Source: Callaeas wilsoni (Eukaryota; Chordata; Aves; Passeriformes; Callaeidae). From it: a DNA stretch of 64,000 nt. The translations under genes were made by a program, and so were the position numbers. The notes beneath the pieces are model-generated. The model did no database searches. It worked only from the letters and a program-made list of their open reading frames with translations, and was not told where the DNA came from. The DNA is taken from positions 30,004-94,003 of the forward strand of contig VWPU01011870.1 of assembly GCA_013398955.1 (NCBI GenBank). The letters are read 5' to 3'. The number at the start of each line of letters is the position of its first letter. Positions within the stretch are counted from its first letter, which is position 1. This document shows, in pieces, positions 61,601 to 64,000 of this stretch.

Positions 61601-63860
61601 AAATGTGAAAATCCGTAAAGCATCATTAATTTCAAGGGATCAGAGTAAGATTTTAAGCAGGAACTATGAAATAGTTTCTGTGTGTACTCTTCTGATGTCT
61701 TTCCTACTTCATCTAATTAACAATAAAACAGATGTCCCGTGACAAAATCAGCTTTTTCATCCAATAACACCCTGACAATCTAAAAATGCCAAACCCTTCA
61801 CATATGTAAGTTAAATGTCACTGGAGACAGTTGATGCAATTTAGAGATAAAAGCAAAGTGAATAGTAACATTGGCTAACTATCTACAGGGGTGCAAAAAA
61901 ACCGCTATTGTCTGCCCTTCATATCCTTGAAGATCTTTAGTGCAGTGATTCTTGGACTAAACCTTTTCTCAGTTCTTTACATGTAACCTTCCAATACTTC
62001 AAGAAGTTAAATTGGTTACAAACCTTAAATATCAATATAGACATACTATACATATATAAATTGAAGTACTCAAAGTTCTTTTAAAGGCTCATATTCTGAA
62101 GTAGAAGTGGTCTGTATTTCCTGTCACCCAGTTGTAAGAGCCAGGAATAAAGGAAGACGAAACTTCAACTCAGGAAAATAAACCAATAATATAATAACAA
62201 AAAGAATCTGACTTCCTTTACGTGGCTACATAAACACAGGAAGACTCACAGCATTGGTATGTACTTACAATAAGTAGCTCAAATATTCCAGCACCACAAA
62301 CACTCCCTCATTGGCAGTCTATACCTGCTCCTAATTAAACACTTGCCCTCCCCTAAATGATGCACGGGTCGTTCACATGCAGTTTGGCATCAAAGGCAGG
62401 CTGCTCTCAGGACAGGGAATTCTCAATTTGTTTATGTTTTTTTTAGGAATTACACATGGAGGAAGGCAGTCAAGGCTGCTTCAGGTGGAAGAGTCTAATA
62501 CAGAAAAATTCCCAACCTTCAGTCTGTCTCCTCATCATATGTGCCCTCCAAGAAAATTAAGGGTTTTTTGGTATTCAGAAGATACCCTTTAGAACAATAC
62601 AATTATCCCGAAGGTACTACATCTCTTTATGAAATGTGATACACAGCACTCAGAGAGACTCTGGTGAAGTTAATCATAGTTGCAATCGTGTGTCTTTTCC
62701 AATTCACGCAGTTGTGTGATTGACAGAAACTCCCAAAGCAGAATCCAATTAAGTATAATTTTGATTCTCATAAGACAAGTCTGCCTTTGTTGTAACACCA
62801 GAATCAGTTCTGAAACACAGATAAAACAGATATTAAATAATGTAATCTGAAGCTTCTCAGAGAGAATAAATGCCACCAATAATAATGCTGCCAGTGTTTC
62901 CTTCAGCAGAATTCAGAGTTGGTTCTCTACAAAGTTGAAATATAAACACCTCAAGTTATAAGATACTAGGGGGCAGCTTTTTGAGGTTTTTAGGTACCTG
63001 AAAGTGCAAAGACTCACAGAGATTTTCAGAAACACCAAGACACTTACTCCCACAGAACCAAGAGAAATTACAAACTAATCCTCAGAGTATCAGAACTATG
63101 AGCATATATAGTTGGTGCATCACCTTTAGCAGATTACATTGTCTGTGATTCATCTTCCGCTATATAAAGAAGTGCTTTGATAATGCTGGATACAGGGCTG
63201 ATGGCACAGCAATGCACTGGTCTGTGGGATAATCACCATGATTTACCATCCAAAAACCTTGAGAACTTCTGCATTGCCATAATAGTACTAATTTTAATCC
63301 ACTAAATACCGTCCAAAATTTGATCAAGTCACCCACTATAATCTTTCTTGCCCCACCAAAACCCACTTCAGCTCTATTCAGTTCTTCCACACAACCCATG
63401 ATCTGCAAATGCATTTCTCCCCCTTCTCTCACACACTGAGGAATAGGATAAAAGAACCCTCGAGTTTGTTACTTGCAAAGTGACCTCTGCCAGACTGGGG
63501 TCAGAAATTAATGCCATCTTCTCTTTCGGTGCCCACACCATGCCAGACACGGGGTGCTTTCTCATTACCTGCCTGTTTCAGCTACCTGCTGCCTCTTGTT
63601 TAGTGGTTGGTGCCACTGGCAGCCACTGTAATCACGGTGACAGCGCTTTACAAGTGCAGACAGATTTGCTCTCTTCCAGCTGTTTCGCTCTGCTCCTTTC
63701 ACGGAGCCAACAGAAAGGATACAAATCTTTGAGGTGTCGTTACAGACTCACTGCAGGGATGGACTGGCCACCACCACAGGAGAAAAAAAAAATCACTTCT
63801 AGCAAAGGCCCAAATTTCAGGAATTCGGTCTGGGTTCTGAACCACAAAGGCTAAAGCCCA
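58691..63860. other. AT-rich unique DNA, no gene seen
   Basis: Chance frames only, the longest being plus 59,535-59,930 (131 codons) and plus 60,661-61,050 (129 codons). Neither has a recognised domain or consistent splice sites. The sequence becomes G+C-richer from about 63,530 towards the terminal minisatellite. Confidence 0.6.
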
Positions 63861-64000
63861 GGGGAACGGGAGCGGCTCCGCTGGGACGGCCCGGGGAAGC
63901 GGGAGTGGCTCCAAAGGGACAGCCTGGGGGAACGGGAGCGGATCCAGTGGGACGGGAGCGGCACTGCTGGGACGGCGCGGGGGAGCGGGAGCGGATCCAG
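63861..64000. repeat. 33-bp G+C-rich minisatellite, cut by window end
   Basis: Units of GGGGAACGGGAGCGGCTCCG plus CTGGGACGGCCCG recur. Unit 1 is 63,861-63,893 and unit 2 is 63,894-63,926 (diverged: AAGCGGGAGTGG, AAAGGGACAGCCTG). Unit 3, from 63,927, lacks its last six bases, and unit 4 (63,954-63,979) is also shortened. Unit 5 starts at about 63,980 and runs out of the window. G+C is above 70% and every unit has several CpGs and GGGA/CGGGA runs. The 33-bp period is 11 codons, so a minus frame (63,699-63,914) reads Pro/Leu/Arg-rich repeats. I take this as a by-product. Confidence 0.93.

Overview
The window looks like bird nuclear DNA, most likely from a songbird. It is AT-rich (by eye roughly 40% G+C) and almost free of interspersed repeats. 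The repeats that can be named fit a bird: three 5'-truncated CR1 LINE tails, a few decayed MIR SINEs, and one well-preserved endogenous-retrovirus solo LTR whose sequence resembles LTRs I associate with passerines. I found no rRNA, tRNA, CRISPR array, bacterial-type operon or phage-like gene block. No open reading frame could be assigned to a known cellular protein. The longest frames (about 110 to 170 codons) are as expected by chance in G+C-richer patches, or they lie in repeats. I read the window as a gene desert or the inside of a very large intron.

Layout. 1-9.6 kb: unique AT-rich DNA with one small CpG-dense patch near 1.15-1.28 kb. 9.6-21 kb: unique DNA with two MIR relics (9.6 and 20.9 kb) and a CR1 tail (19.9 kb). 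21-26 kb: a possible ancient amniote repeat (22.8 kb), a compound microsatellite ending in 11 perfect ATTTTT units (23.1-23.2 kb), a CR1 scrap (24.65 kb) and the most CpG-rich segment of the interior (24.84-25.26 kb). 26-36 kb: unique DNA interrupted by a 666-bp solo LTR with perfect 6-bp target-site duplications (30,361-31,026). 36-48 kb: MIR relics at 36.9, 40.9 and 47.0 kb and a G+C-rich patch at 42.8-43.4 kb. 48-53 kb: a nearly perfect 61-bp tandem array (50.24-50.43 kb), a CR1 tail carrying the decayed end of ORF2 (52.0-52.35 kb) and a long T tract (52.8 kb). 53-64 kb: one weak candidate coding exon on the minus strand (53.15-53.37 kb), a 35-bp tandem duplication (58.6 kb) and, at the right edge, a very G+C-rich 33-bp minisatellite that runs out of the window.

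No genes can be shown to work together here. Any function is probably regulatory or structural. The two loci most worth checking are the 61-bp array, in which each unit carries a nuclear-receptor-type extended half-site and a homeodomain-type palindrome, and the 216-bp symmetric-phase exon candidate. No undescribed protein system was found.
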